Part shown: positions 10,369 to 19,029 of the stretch, in pieces | How the letters are laid out: each line of letters begins with the position of its first letter | Position numbering within the stretch: position 1 is the first letter of the stretch | Assembly: GCA_913030605.1 (NCBI GenBank) | Contig: CAJWEZ010000031.1 | Location: 1-52,733, forward strand | Length of the DNA stretch: 52,733 nt | Reading direction: 5' to 3' | Source: an uncultured Spirochaeta sp. | GTDB lineage: Bacteria > Spirochaetota > Spirochaetia > DSM-27196 > Alkalispirochaetaceae | Translations under genes and position numbers: made by a program | Notes under the pieces: model-generated | Seen by the model: the letters and a program-made list of their open reading frames with translations, nothing else | Told to the model about the DNA's origin: nothing | Databases searched by the model: none

Positions 10369-10821
10369 ATGACCATGAAAACGATATTTGTGAAACCCAA
10401 AGACGTAGAGCGCAAGTGGTACGTGATCGACGCCGCCGGACAGCGGCTTGGACGCGTTGCCGCTGAGGCTGCGGACATCCTGCGCGGCAAGAAAAAACCT
10501 GAATACACCCCCCACCAGGAGATCGGTGACTATGTGATCATTGTCAACGCCGACAAGGTGGAGGTGACCGGTCGCAAGGCAACGCAGAAGAACTACTATC
10601 GTCACAGCGGCTATCTGGGGTCCATGACCGCGGAGCCCTTCCATAAGGTTCTGGGTCGCAAGCCCCAGTTTCCGATCGAGCACGCCGTTCGCGGCATGCT
10701 GCCGCGCAACCGGCTGGGGCGCAAGCTGTTCACCAACATGAAGGTGTACGCCGGGCCCGATCATCCGCACGCGGCGCAGAAGCCCGAAACCGTGACGATT
10801 CCGCCGGTGAAGGAGGCGTAA
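10369..10821 (+). CDS. rplM: 50S ribosomal protein L13
   Basis: 150 residues, full family length. Diagnostic segments: WYVIDAAGQRLGRVA near the N-terminus, KPEYTPHQEIGDYVIIVNA, GMLPRNRLGRKLF, and KVYAGPDHPHAAQKP near the C-terminus. L13 is an early 23S rRNA-binding assembly protein. Followed 4 nt later by rpsI, the conserved bacterial pair. The start may be this ATG or the one two codons later (MKTIFV); neither has a strong ribosome-binding site. Confidence 0.97.
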   Translation: MTMKTIFVKPKDVERKWYVIDAAGQRLGRVAAEAADILRGKKKPEYTPHQEIGDYVIIVNADKVEVTGRKATQKNYYRHSGYLGSMTAEPFHKVLGRKPQFPIEHAVRGMLPRNRLGRKLFTNMKVYAGPDHPHAAQKPETVTIPPVKEA

Positions 10822-10825
10822 ACAG

Positions 10826-11212
10826 ATGGAGCAGTATCAAGGTACCGGACGCCGCAAGACGGCTGTTGCCCGTGTGTATCTGCGCCCCGGTTCGGGCAAG
10901 GTGACGATCAACGGTCGTGAGGCCGACGACTACTGGCACCGGGAAGAGAACAAGATCATTTACCGTCAGCCGCTGGCGGTCGCCGAGAAGGACAACGACT
11001 TCGACATGGTCGTGTCCGTTCGCGGCGGTGGTGAGTCCGGTCAGGCCGAAGCGGTCAGACACGGAATCGCCCGCGCCCTCGTCCGCTACGACGAGAACCT
11101 GATCAAGACGATGCGCGTCAACGGGTTCCTGACCCGCGACCCGCGTATGGTGGAACGGAAGAAATACGGCCAGCGTGGTGCGCGCCGCAAGTTCCAGTTC
11201 TCCAAGCGCTAA
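10826..11212 (+). CDS. rpsI: 30S ribosomal protein S9
   Basis: 128 residues. GTGRRKTAVARVYLRPG at the N-terminus, GGGESGQAEAVRHGIARAL in the middle and the basic tail GARRKFQFSKR that reaches the ribosomal P site are all intact. AAGGAGG lies at the end of rplM, 10 nt upstream of the ATG. Confidence 0.98.
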   Translation: MEQYQGTGRRKTAVARVYLRPGSGKVTINGREADDYWHREENKIIYRQPLAVAEKDNDFDMVVSVRGGGESGQAEAVRHGIARALVRYDENLIKTMRVNGFLTRDPRMVERKKYGQRGARRKFQFSKR

Positions 11213-11252
11213 GCACATCACGCCGGATCATCCGGTCAAGATCGATTCGATA

Positions 11253-11292
11253 CGCCCGCATGCGACCGTCGCTGCGGGCGTTTCTGTGTTTG
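11253..11292 (+). terminator. intrinsic terminator of the rplM-rpsI operon
   Basis: Stem CGCCCGCA (11253-11260) with TGCGGGCG (11273-11280), 12-nt loop, followed by an interrupted T-rich tail TTTCTGTGTTT. Confidence 0.75.
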
Positions 11293-11957
11293 CGTGGTGG
11301 GACCCCCTCCGCGGTCCCGGCTCCGCCTGGGACCCCGACGGCGCGTCCCCGGAGGCGGAGCGCCCGCCACGAAACAAGACCCGCCCCCGCCATCTTCGTG
11401 TCCGTCTGTTCCGGTTCGACATCGACCGCGATGTGGCCTCCACCTCCGGCGTCCGCGATCTGTCTCTCTCTCGATTCGGTGAGCTGCAGGCCCTCGTCGT
11501 TCGCAGTCAGTCCACGTTTGTGGTGGCCGCGGCGGCGGAGATCCTTGCCCGGCGCGAGCACAGCGAGCGCGAGCTGCGAACCAAGCTGCGGCGCAAGGGG
11601 TTCGACCGGACCGCCTGCGACCTCGCTGTAGAACGGCTGTCGGCGCGGGGATATCAGAGCGACGAGCGGTTTGCCGACGCCTGGATCCGCGCGAGCATGC
11701 GCGGCAAGGGACGCAGTCGGCAGGCGATAGCCGCGCGGCTGGCCGAAAAAGGGCTGGACCGCACTCTGGCGGAGCACGCGATCTCGCGCTACGAGCAGGA
11801 CCATCCCGGGTGTTTCGAGGAGGCTCTCGCGAGGCACGTCGAGGCGATGGCGGGCTCCGGTGAGGTGCCTCGATCGGGGCGGGAGCGCGACAGGCTCTTC
11901 CAGCGCCTGCTTCGTAAGGGTTTTTCTTATGGGGAGCTAAAGAAATTTTTCGCTTGA
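11286..11957 (+). CDS. recX: RecX-family regulatory protein (start uncertain)
   Basis: The RecX core is clear: AAAAEILARREHSERELRTKLRRKGF, ARGYQSDERFADAWIRASMRGKGRSR and a C-terminal RLLRKGFSYGEL. RecX proteins bind RecA and restrain its filament. The start is unclear. No ATG precedes the core, and the best upstream start is the GTG at 11286, which sits in the tail of the rpsI terminator and would add about 35 unusual residues (Trp/Pro/Gly-rich). A GTG at about 11430 is an alternative. I am sure of the family, not of the N-terminus. The stop overlaps the -35 box of the next operon. Confidence 0.8.
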   Translation: MFAWWDPLRGPGSAWDPDGASPEAERPPRNKTRPRHLRVRLFRFDIDRDVASTSGVRDLSLSRFGELQALVVRSQSTFVVAAAAEILARREHSERELRTKLRRKGFDRTACDLAVERLSARGYQSDERFADAWIRASMRGKGRSRQAIAARLAEKGLDRTLAEHAISRYEQDHPGCFEEALARHVEAMAGSGEVPRSGRERDRLFQRLLRKGFSYGELKKFFA

Positions 11958-11983
11958 CGTTAGTGGAGTTTTTTGTCTATACT
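11954..11983 (+). promoter_or_regulatory. promoter of the HTH-receiver operon
   Basis: TTGACG (11954-11959, overlapping the recX stop codon), 18-nt spacer, TATACT (11978-11983). Leader of about 25 nt carries AAGGAA before the ATG at 12015. Confidence 0.75.
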
Positions 11984-12014
11984 AATGGGAGACAAAAACG
12001 CAAGGAATAATGGT

Positions 12015-12635
12015 ATGGCCAAAGCAAAAAAGAAGAAGAAGGTATTCTCCGCACACGAAGTCGCAAACTTCTGTGACGTGGTAAACCAGACTGCGATCAA
12101 CTGGATTCGTCAGGGCCACCTGGAGGCGTACACCACGCCGGGGGGACAGTATCGCGTATACGCCGACGTCCTGGCCAAGTTTATGCAGTCGCAGGGAATG
12201 CGCCTCCCGGACGAGGTTCGCGAGATCCTGGCGGAGCAGGCCAAGATCGAGGAAGTCCTGATCGTAGACGACGACCAGGAGCTCAACGATCTCATCAAGC
12301 AGTTTCTCGACAAGCGGTATCCCGAGTTCAAGGTCAATCAGGCCTACGACGGGTATGACGCCGGCAAGGCGATTACCGAGTACAAGCCCGATGTGGTGCT
12401 CCTCGACATCAATCTTCCGGGTGTCGACGGCTACAAGCTGTGCCGGCAGATCAAATCCGACGAGAATCTGTCCCGTCCGATCGTGATCGCGATCAGCGGC
12501 ATCACCGATGATGACGTGCAGGCCCGGGCGATGGAAGCCGGCGCCGACGCCTTCGTTGGAAAACCGATCGATCTGGAGTCGCTTCCCGGGCTTATCGAGC
12601 AGCTCGCGGAAAACCGTTCAACGCAGCGGGACTGA
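12015..12635 (+). CDS. response regulator with N-terminal excisionase/MerR-like DNA-binding domain
   Basis: 206 residues from the ATG 8 nt after AAGGAA. Residues about 8-65 form an excisionase/MerR-type winged helix (VFSAHEVANFCDVVNQTAINWIR, then TTPGGQYRV). Residues about 80-200 form a receiver domain with the acidic pair VDDD, phosphoacceptor Asp in LLDINLPG and Lys in VGKPI. The order (DNA-binding first, receiver second) is the reverse of ordinary response regulators. No histidine kinase is adjacent. The next gene, 9 nt on, is a lone receiver that could share a phosphorelay. Confidence 0.85.
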   Translation: MAKAKKKKKVFSAHEVANFCDVVNQTAINWIRQGHLEAYTTPGGQYRVYADVLAKFMQSQGMRLPDEVREILAEQAKIEEVLIVDDDQELNDLIKQFLDKRYPEFKVNQAYDGYDAGKAITEYKPDVVLLDINLPGVDGYKLCRQIKSDENLSRPIVIAISGITDDDVQARAMEAGADAFVGKPIDLESLPGLIEQLAENRSTQRD

Positions 12636-12644
12636 TACACGATC

Positions 12645-12998
12645 ATGGCCGAACCCAGCACAACGATCCTGTTGGTTGAGGACGAGGATGCGATTCGGCT
12701 CACGCTCCGGGACTACCTGGAGCGCAAATCCTACCGCGTGCTGGTCGCCTCCGACGGAGTGGGGGCGATCAAGCAGCTCCTGGACAATTCCGTAGACGTT
12801 ATCGTCACGGACTATCGCATGGAGATTCTGGGCGGGGATTATTGGCTTCGCTTCCTGCAGAAGTTCTGTTCCGACACGACCATCATCATCACCAGTGGTT
12901 TCCTGCGTCCGGAGATCCCGATTCCCTTTGACGTTCTGTACAAGCCCTTCGACTACACGGAGCTCGCGGAACTGGTCGCCCAGAAGATCGGAGTGTGA
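12645..12998 (+). CDS. stand-alone receiver-domain protein (CheY-like)
   Basis: 117 residues. Acidic pocket VEDEDA, phosphoacceptor Asp in VTDYRM, Thr/Ser switch in IITSG and Lys in LYKPF are all present, and no output domain follows. It sits between the HTH-receiver regulator and acylphosphatase. It may act as a phosphate relay or sink for the neighbour, or in motility; that is inference. Confidence 0.85.
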   Translation: MAEPSTTILLVEDEDAIRLTLRDYLERKSYRVLVASDGVGAIKQLLDNSVDVIVTDYRMEILGGDYWLRFLQKFCSDTTIIITSGFLRPEIPIPFDVLYKPFDYTELAELVAQKIGV

Positions 12999-13000
12999 CG

Positions 13001-13279
13001 ATGGCCGGGCGCGCACTGCGGGGCCGGGTGTACGGACGCGTTCAGGGAGTCGGCTTTCGCTACTACACACAGATGACCGCCAGACACCTCGGCGTGACCG
13101 GATGGGTGCGCAACCGAATGGACGGGAGCGTCGAGGTGTACGCCCAGGGAGACCGGCAGGCGCTGGAGTCCTTTGAGGCGTACCTCCGCGACGGCCCGCC
13201 GTCGGCGCATGTGGACCGTGCCGACATTCGCTATGTGGACACCGACGACACCTTCGACAGCTTCTCCGTTCGCGGGTGA
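13001..13279 (+). CDS. acyP: acylphosphatase
   Basis: 92 residues. Catalytic Arg in GRVQGVGFRYY and catalytic Asn in GWVRNRMDGSVEV match the family, which hydrolyses acyl phosphates such as carbamoyl-P and 1,3-bisphosphoglycerate. Length is normal. The ATG at 13001 is preferred; an overlapping GTG at 12995 is also possible. Last gene of the receiver operon. Confidence 0.93.
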   Translation: MAGRALRGRVYGRVQGVGFRYYTQMTARHLGVTGWVRNRMDGSVEVYAQGDRQALESFEAYLRDGPPSAHVDRADIRYVDTDDTFDSFSVRG

Positions 13280-13285
13280 GTCGAT

Positions 13286-13315
13286 TTGACACGCCGATCC
13301 TCCGCCGCCTATAGT
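13286..13315 (+). promoter_or_regulatory. promoter of the small secreted protein gene
   Basis: TTGACA (13286-13291), 18-nt spacer, TATAGT (13310-13315), upstream of AAGAGGAG and the ATG at 13348. Confidence 0.8.
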
Positions 13316-13347
13316 TACAGGCAGATACATCACAAGAGGAGTTGTGT

Positions 13348-13791
13348 ATGAAGCGATTTCTGTTTGTCGGGCTGCTCGTGCTGGTGGCCCTGGGGGCATA
13401 CGCGCAGAACTATCAGCTGCAACCCACCTACGGAGACGTGAGTCTCTCGGCGGGGTTTCAGCCTGATCCGTTCCGACGCGACGTCGTTGCCGGCGGCTCG
13501 ATCAGCCTGTCGAAGCAGGGGTACTACGGCTACGTCGCCGACGCCCCCGATTTCGATCTTCGGTACTCGTCCGGGGGATACCGGCTGACGATCAAGATCG
13601 AGAACACCGACGCGGATACACTGCTCCTGGTCAATGCGCCGGACGGCAGCTGGCATTTCAACGATGACACCAACGGTCTGGACCCGGCGGTGACGTTCAA
13701 CTCGCCATTGGACGGACTCTATGACATCTGGGTGGGTACGTTCGACGGCAACTACGCCGACGCCACGCTGGTGATCACGGAAATGGACTGA
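13348..13791 (+). CDS. small secreted protein with pre-peptidase C-terminal-like (PPC) fold
   Basis: 147 residues, ATG 7 nt after AGAGGAG. A signal peptide (MKRFLFVGLLVLVALGAYAQ) is followed by one beta-rich domain. The part DTLLLVNAPDGSWHFNDDTN...YDIWVGTF matches PPC-like domains that accompany secreted enzymes. Here the domain stands alone with no catalytic part, so a periplasmic binding or structural role is possible. Transcribed from its own strong promoter and ended by the terminator shared with eno. Confidence 0.75.
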   Translation: MKRFLFVGLLVLVALGAYAQNYQLQPTYGDVSLSAGFQPDPFRRDVVAGGSISLSKQGYYGYVADAPDFDLRYSSGGYRLTIKIENTDADTLLLVNAPDGSWHFNDDTNGLDPAVTFNSPLDGLYDIWVGTFDGNYADATLVITEMD

Positions 13792-13828
13792 CAGGTGTGC
13801 CGTGGCGGCGGATGCATCCGTCGCCACA

Positions 13829-13871
13829 AAAAAAAGAGGGCTGAACCCGCACGGGATCAGCCCTTTTTTTG
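13829..13871. terminator. bidirectional terminator between the secreted protein gene and eno
   Basis: Stem AGGGCTGA (13837-13844) with TCAGCCCT (13857-13864), flanked by an A-run on the left and a T-run on the right, so it can end both convergent transcripts. Confidence 0.9.
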
Positions 13872-13883
13872 GTTGTAGCCGGT

Positions 13884-15212
<1,329 letters not shown>

Positions 15213-15216
15213 CTAG

Positions 15217-15245
15217 ACTATGGTAAGCCCCGGCGGGAGTGTCAA
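15217..15245 (-). promoter_or_regulatory. eno promoter
   Basis: Minus strand TTGACA (15240-15245), 17-nt spacer, CATAGT (15217-15222); leader of about 30 nt with TAGGAG. Confidence 0.8.
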
Positions 15246-15256
15246 GGTTCCGTTCC

Positions 15257-15285
15257 TTGCCCGCCGGTGAGGTATGCCATACACT
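15257..15285 (+). promoter_or_regulatory. proS promoter placed for a near-leaderless mRNA
   Basis: TTGCCC (15257-15262), 17-nt spacer, TACACT (15280-15285); the ATG at 15295 is only 9 nt further. No ribosome-binding site fits between. Confidence 0.65.
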
Positions 15286-15294
15286 GTCTCTGGC

Positions 15295-17010
15295 ATGCGC
15301 TATTCCCGCCTGTTCACCAAGACGCTGACGCAGATTCCCAAGAGCGTGAAGTCGCCGAGCTATCGGCTGCTCATGCAGGCCGGATTCCTGCGGCCGATGA
15401 GCCAGGGGCTGTTCACAATGACCCCGCTCGGCATGCTGGTCATGCGCAACATCAAACGCATTATTCACCAGGAGATGCAGGCTCTGGGTGGTCAGGAGGT
15501 CATGGCTCCGGTCGTCAATCCCCGGGATCTGTGGATCCAGAGCGGCCGCGACGCCCTGATCGAGGACGACATGGTGCGGTTCCGCGATCGCAGCGGTCGC
15601 GAGCTGGTCCTTGCGCCCACCCACGAGGAGGCGATGGTGGAACTCGTGCGACAGGGTTTGCGCAGCTACCGCGACCTGCCCGTGTTTCTCTACCAGTTCC
15701 AGACCAAATTCCGCGACGAGGAACGCTCGCGCTGCGGCACCGTCCGGGCGCGGGAGTTTGTCATGAAGGACGCCTACTCCTTCCATCGCACGTTTGCGGA
15801 CCTCAACAACTTCTTCCCTCGCGTTTTTGCCGCGTATCACCGCATTTTCGAACGCTGCCAGGTGCCGGTTGTGCCGGCCCAGGCGGGGGTGGGGTACATG
15901 GGAGGCGACCGCAGCTACGAGTTTCTCATGCCGAGTCGCTGCGGGGACGACTACCTGGTCCGATGCACCCAGTGCGACTACGCCGCCAACGAGGACGTTG
16001 CGGTCGGTGTGAAGGATCACATCCACGAGCCGCCGCGGGCCATGGAAACCGTTGAGCTCTCCGGGGAGAGCAGCGTGAACTCGTCCGCCCGGACGCTCGG
16101 GATTCCCCGGGGCCGTGTGCTCAAGGCGATGCTGTTCCGGTCCGGGGAAGCCCTCGTGATGGCGGTCGTGCGCGGCGACCACGAGGTGAGCGAAGAAAAG
16201 CTCGCCAGCGTCGCCGGGCGCCCGATCCACGGTCAGGCGACCACCGAACAGCTCACGGCCCACGAACTGAAAGGCCCGTGGCTCTCTCCGCTGTCGGTGC
16301 CCGAGACGGCCCGGGCAAACATGATCGTGGTGATCGATGACGGCGCCGCCGACTCCAGCAATTTCCTCTCGGGAACAAACCAGCCTGGTGTTGTCGCCCG
16401 CAACGTCAACTTCGGTCGCGATTTCGGCGCCGACATGGTGTCGGATATCATCAGCGTGCCGGAGGGTGCGGGATGTGTGCACTGCGCGAACGGCACGCTG
16501 GAGCGCGTGCGGGTCATGGAGCTGGGCAACATCTTCCGGCTTGGAGACTTCTACACCCGTGCCATGAACCTGCAGGTACGCGAGGAAGGCGGCCGCAGCG
16601 TGTACCCGCAGATGGGCAGCTACGGCATCGGTCTCGGCAGACTGCTGGCGGCGATCGTCGACGCCAACCGCGACGACCGTGGAATCATCTGGCCGATGGA
16701 GGTCGCGCCGTTTCAGGTCTTCCTCATGTCGATCGGCAAGTCCCTGTCGGTGCGGGCGATGGTGGACCGCATCTACGAACAGCTCGGGCACGGGGTCCTT
16801 CTGGATGACCGGCACGAGTCGATCAGCCACAAACTCAAGGACGCGGACCTCCTCGGAATTCCGCTGCGCGTGGTGGTGACCCGGGAGTCGGTGGAAAACG
16901 GCGTGCTGGAGCTCGCACTGCGCAACCAGGCGAGCACCTATCGTGTCCAGGAACACGAGCTGGTGGATACGATTCAGTCAATCGTGAAAGAGCAGCAGCA
17001 GTATGTTTGA
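15295..17010 (+). CDS. proS: prolyl-tRNA synthetase (bacterial type with editing insert)
   Basis: 571 residues. Class II motif 2 (KFRDEERSRCGTVRAREF) and motif 3 (GSYGIGLGRLLAA) flank an INS editing domain (about residues 225-390), the bacterial ProRS arrangement. C-terminal anticodon-binding domain from about residue 465. The ATG at 15295 (MRYSRLF) was chosen over 15274 because the -10 box lies between them. The gene after it overlaps by 8 nt. Confidence 0.96.
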   Translation: MRYSRLFTKTLTQIPKSVKSPSYRLLMQAGFLRPMSQGLFTMTPLGMLVMRNIKRIIHQEMQALGGQEVMAPVVNPRDLWIQSGRDALIEDDMVRFRDRSGRELVLAPTHEEAMVELVRQGLRSYRDLPVFLYQFQTKFRDEERSRCGTVRAREFVMKDAYSFHRTFADLNNFFPRVFAAYHRIFERCQVPVVPAQAGVGYMGGDRSYEFLMPSRCGDDYLVRCTQCDYAANEDVAVGVKDHIHEPPRAMETVELSGESSVNSSARTLGIPRGRVLKAMLFRSGEALVMAVVRGDHEVSEEKLASVAGRPIHGQATTEQLTAHELKGPWLSPLSVPETARANMIVVIDDGAADSSNFLSGTNQPGVVARNVNFGRDFGADMVSDIISVPEGAGCVHCANGTLERVRVMELGNIFRLGDFYTRAMNLQVREEGGRSVYPQMGSYGIGLGRLLAAIVDANRDDRGIIWPMEVAPFQVFLMSIGKSLSVRAMVDRIYEQLGHGVLLDDRHESISHKLKDADLLGIPLRVVVTRESVENGVLELALRNQASTYRVQEHELVDTIQSIVKEQQQYV

Positions 17011-17935
17011 AATGCGCGATCCCATCGTGCGGCAGATCATGTTCGCCATGGAGAACCAGAACATCGGGTACCTGATGGACATGGAGAAAGGTCAGCTCGT
17101 GCGGCCGGAGTCGGTCCCGGAATCGGAACGGGTGTCCTCGTCCGTGGAGATCGACCCCAATGCCCGGTACCAGCCGCTGCCGGACTGGACCAGTGCCGAC
17201 GGCTTCCAGCTCATGGAGCAGTTCGTCGCCGAACTCCACAACCCCATGATCCGTGACCGGTTGCAGGAGATTCTTGTCAGCGGGAAGCGCGTGTTCCGGC
17301 GCTTCAAGGACGCGATCAAGGAACACCCGGACGTGGAGCGGCGGTTTTACGCCTTCAAGTTCCTGCAGATGCGCAACATCGTGTTCGAATGGTACAACCG
17401 CCTGCGCGAACTCTCCGGTCTCGATGTGGTGGAGCTCGGCGCCGACGAAGAACTCGATGACCTGGTCCTCAGCAACGTCACGATTCACGAGGCGCGCCCG
17501 GTTCCGGCGACGCTGATACTGGAGCTCGACCGCCAGGCGTTCCACGAGGCGTACGCCGATCAGGATTCCGCGGTGGTTCGGTATCTGTACAAGGAACGAA
17601 AGAGTCGCCTGCCCGGGCCCGGCGACGCCCGCAGCACGGTCATGGCGGCGTACACGCCGATGGATGACCTGTGCGCCTTTGTGTGGCTCACCCGTGACAC
17701 GCTCGACGACGGTCGGGTTCTCTCCCGGCTGGTGCAGGTGTACGTCCTGCCGGAGTACCGTGGCCTGGGTATCGGCAGCACGATCGTCGACACCACCGTT
17801 GCGCGCCTTCGGCGAGAGGGCGCGGCAGCGGTGCTGGTCTCGTTCCCCGGTGCGTCGGAGCCGATCTACAGCCTTCTGGAGCGGGTCGGGTTCCGGGGCC
17901 TGCGCAAGGACTTCGTCCTCAGCCCGGGGGCATGA
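17003..17935 (+). CDS. UPF0158-like domain fused to GNAT acetyltransferase
   Basis: 310 residues overlapping the proS end. The N-terminal ~150 residues (GYLMDMEKGQLV, DGFQLMEQFVAEL, FKDAIKEHPDVERRFYAFK) match the UPF0158 pattern. Residues about 165-305 form a GNAT fold with the acetyl-CoA loop QVYVLPEYRGLGIGSTI and a C-terminal SLLERVGF motif. The substrate is unknown. UPF0158 has no assigned function, and the fusion suggests it recognises the acetylation target. Its end overlaps the convergent acyltransferase gene by 17 nt. Confidence 0.75.
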   Translation: MFEMRDPIVRQIMFAMENQNIGYLMDMEKGQLVRPESVPESERVSSSVEIDPNARYQPLPDWTSADGFQLMEQFVAELHNPMIRDRLQEILVSGKRVFRRFKDAIKEHPDVERRFYAFKFLQMRNIVFEWYNRLRELSGLDVVELGADEELDDLVLSNVTIHEARPVPATLILELDRQAFHEAYADQDSAVVRYLYKERKSRLPGPGDARSTVMAAYTPMDDLCAFVWLTRDTLDDGRVLSRLVQVYVLPEYRGLGIGSTIVDTTVARLRREGAAAVLVSFPGASEPIYSLLERVGFRGLRKDFVLSPGA

Positions 17936-18857
17936 TGTCGAGGGACTCCGGCGCAACGCCGCGGTCCGCGAGATCCTTCAGCTTTCCGGCCCGTACGGAT
18001 TCGGCCTGCGCGTGCAGTTCGTCGAACTTCGCTTCCACCGCCGATGCCACCGCCCGTTTGGCGGCTTCGCCCCCTTCGGGGACCGCAGCGCGGGCGGCGC
18101 TGCGGAAGGAACCGGCGTCGGTGACCTCGCTGACGGAGTACACCATCACGTCGGTGGCGGGAATGTCCTTGTCCATCTCCCCGGCGGGGTCCACCTCCAG
18201 CGTGTTGCCCGCGATCCCCACGAAGACCAGATGGTCGAACCCCTTGATGTAGGAGTCCACCTCCAGCAGTACGTGCTTGGTGTCCGGCTTGCCGGGGCGA
18301 TACCGCGTGCCGGCGGGGAAGAGCAGGACCATGTGTCCGCTGTGCTTCATCCGGATCATCTCCCGCAGGGCGCTGCGGTTGATGATGCGGCTGCGCGTGC
18401 GCTCCTCCTCAAACCGGTTGCTCCCTTCCAGCGATGCCAGCAACCTGGCGGGGTAGATGACGATGCGGGTGTATGCCTCCGTGAAGGCCAGCACAAAGCG
18501 GCTCTCCTCGTTGAGTTTGGTACCCGCCATCGCAACGATCGAGTCGGTGACGTCCCGGCCGCCGTCGTAGGTGTCGGCGAGGCGAAACAGACAGGGGATG
18601 TCGAAGTTGCTGTAGTGCTCCATGAGAATGAGGCACGACTCTCCCCGCTGTGACCGTTCGTAGAGTTCCCTGAGGTGTTCGTATCCGTCTATCGTGCTCC
18701 CCGGGAGGACCAGCTGTTCGATGATTTTGTCGACGAGGACGCGGTTGGCGGCATTTGCCGGCTGAAACACGCTTTCCCGGTCGACCGACTGGCCCTGCCG
18801 GGAGTTGCGGATAAGCTGATCGGTGATCTGTCGAAACAGCTCATCTATATGTTGCAT
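17919..18857 (-). CDS. glycerol-3-phosphate/lysophosphatidate acyltransferase-like protein
   Basis: 312 residues. PlsC/PlsB motif I (EHYSNFDIP, the HX4D catalytic box) and motif III (LFPAGTRYRPGKP) are visible; motif III has Ala where FPEGTRS has Glu. No clear membrane segment. Acylates a glycerophospholipid precursor in family members. Its place beside oppA recalls Borrelia BB0327, also an acyltransferase beside oppA genes. The start has GGGAG upstream. Confidence 0.8.
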   Translation of the reverse strand: MQHIDELFRQITDQLIRNSRQGQSVDRESVFQPANAANRVLVDKIIEQLVLPGSTIDGYEHLRELYERSQRGESCLILMEHYSNFDIPCLFRLADTYDGGRDVTDSIVAMAGTKLNEESRFVLAFTEAYTRIVIYPARLLASLEGSNRFEEERTRSRIINRSALREMIRMKHSGHMVLLFPAGTRYRPGKPDTKHVLLEVDSYIKGFDHLVFVGIAGNTLEVDPAGEMDKDIPATDVMVYSVSEVTDAGSFRSAARAAVPEGGEAAKRAVASAVEAKFDELHAQAESVRAGKLKDLADRGVAPESLDIMPPG

Positions 18858-18902
18858 TGTTGCTCCCAGCTATGACGAAAGTGTTGCAAACGTAACTCTT
18901 TC

Positions 18903-18931
18903 ACAGTAGTCCCACCCCATGCCTTTGTCAA
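18903..18931 (-). promoter_or_regulatory. promoter of the acyltransferase gene
   Basis: Minus strand TTGACA (18926-18931), 17-nt spacer, TACTGT (18903-18908); leader of about 38 nt. Confidence 0.8.
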
Positions 18932-19029
18932 CAAAGCGTCATTCGGTCGAGCCACCGACACCAATCGTTGCAAAGTCGCGCACACATGAGGTAACGTATT
19001 CGGAATAGAATCCTACAAGGAGGGATCCA

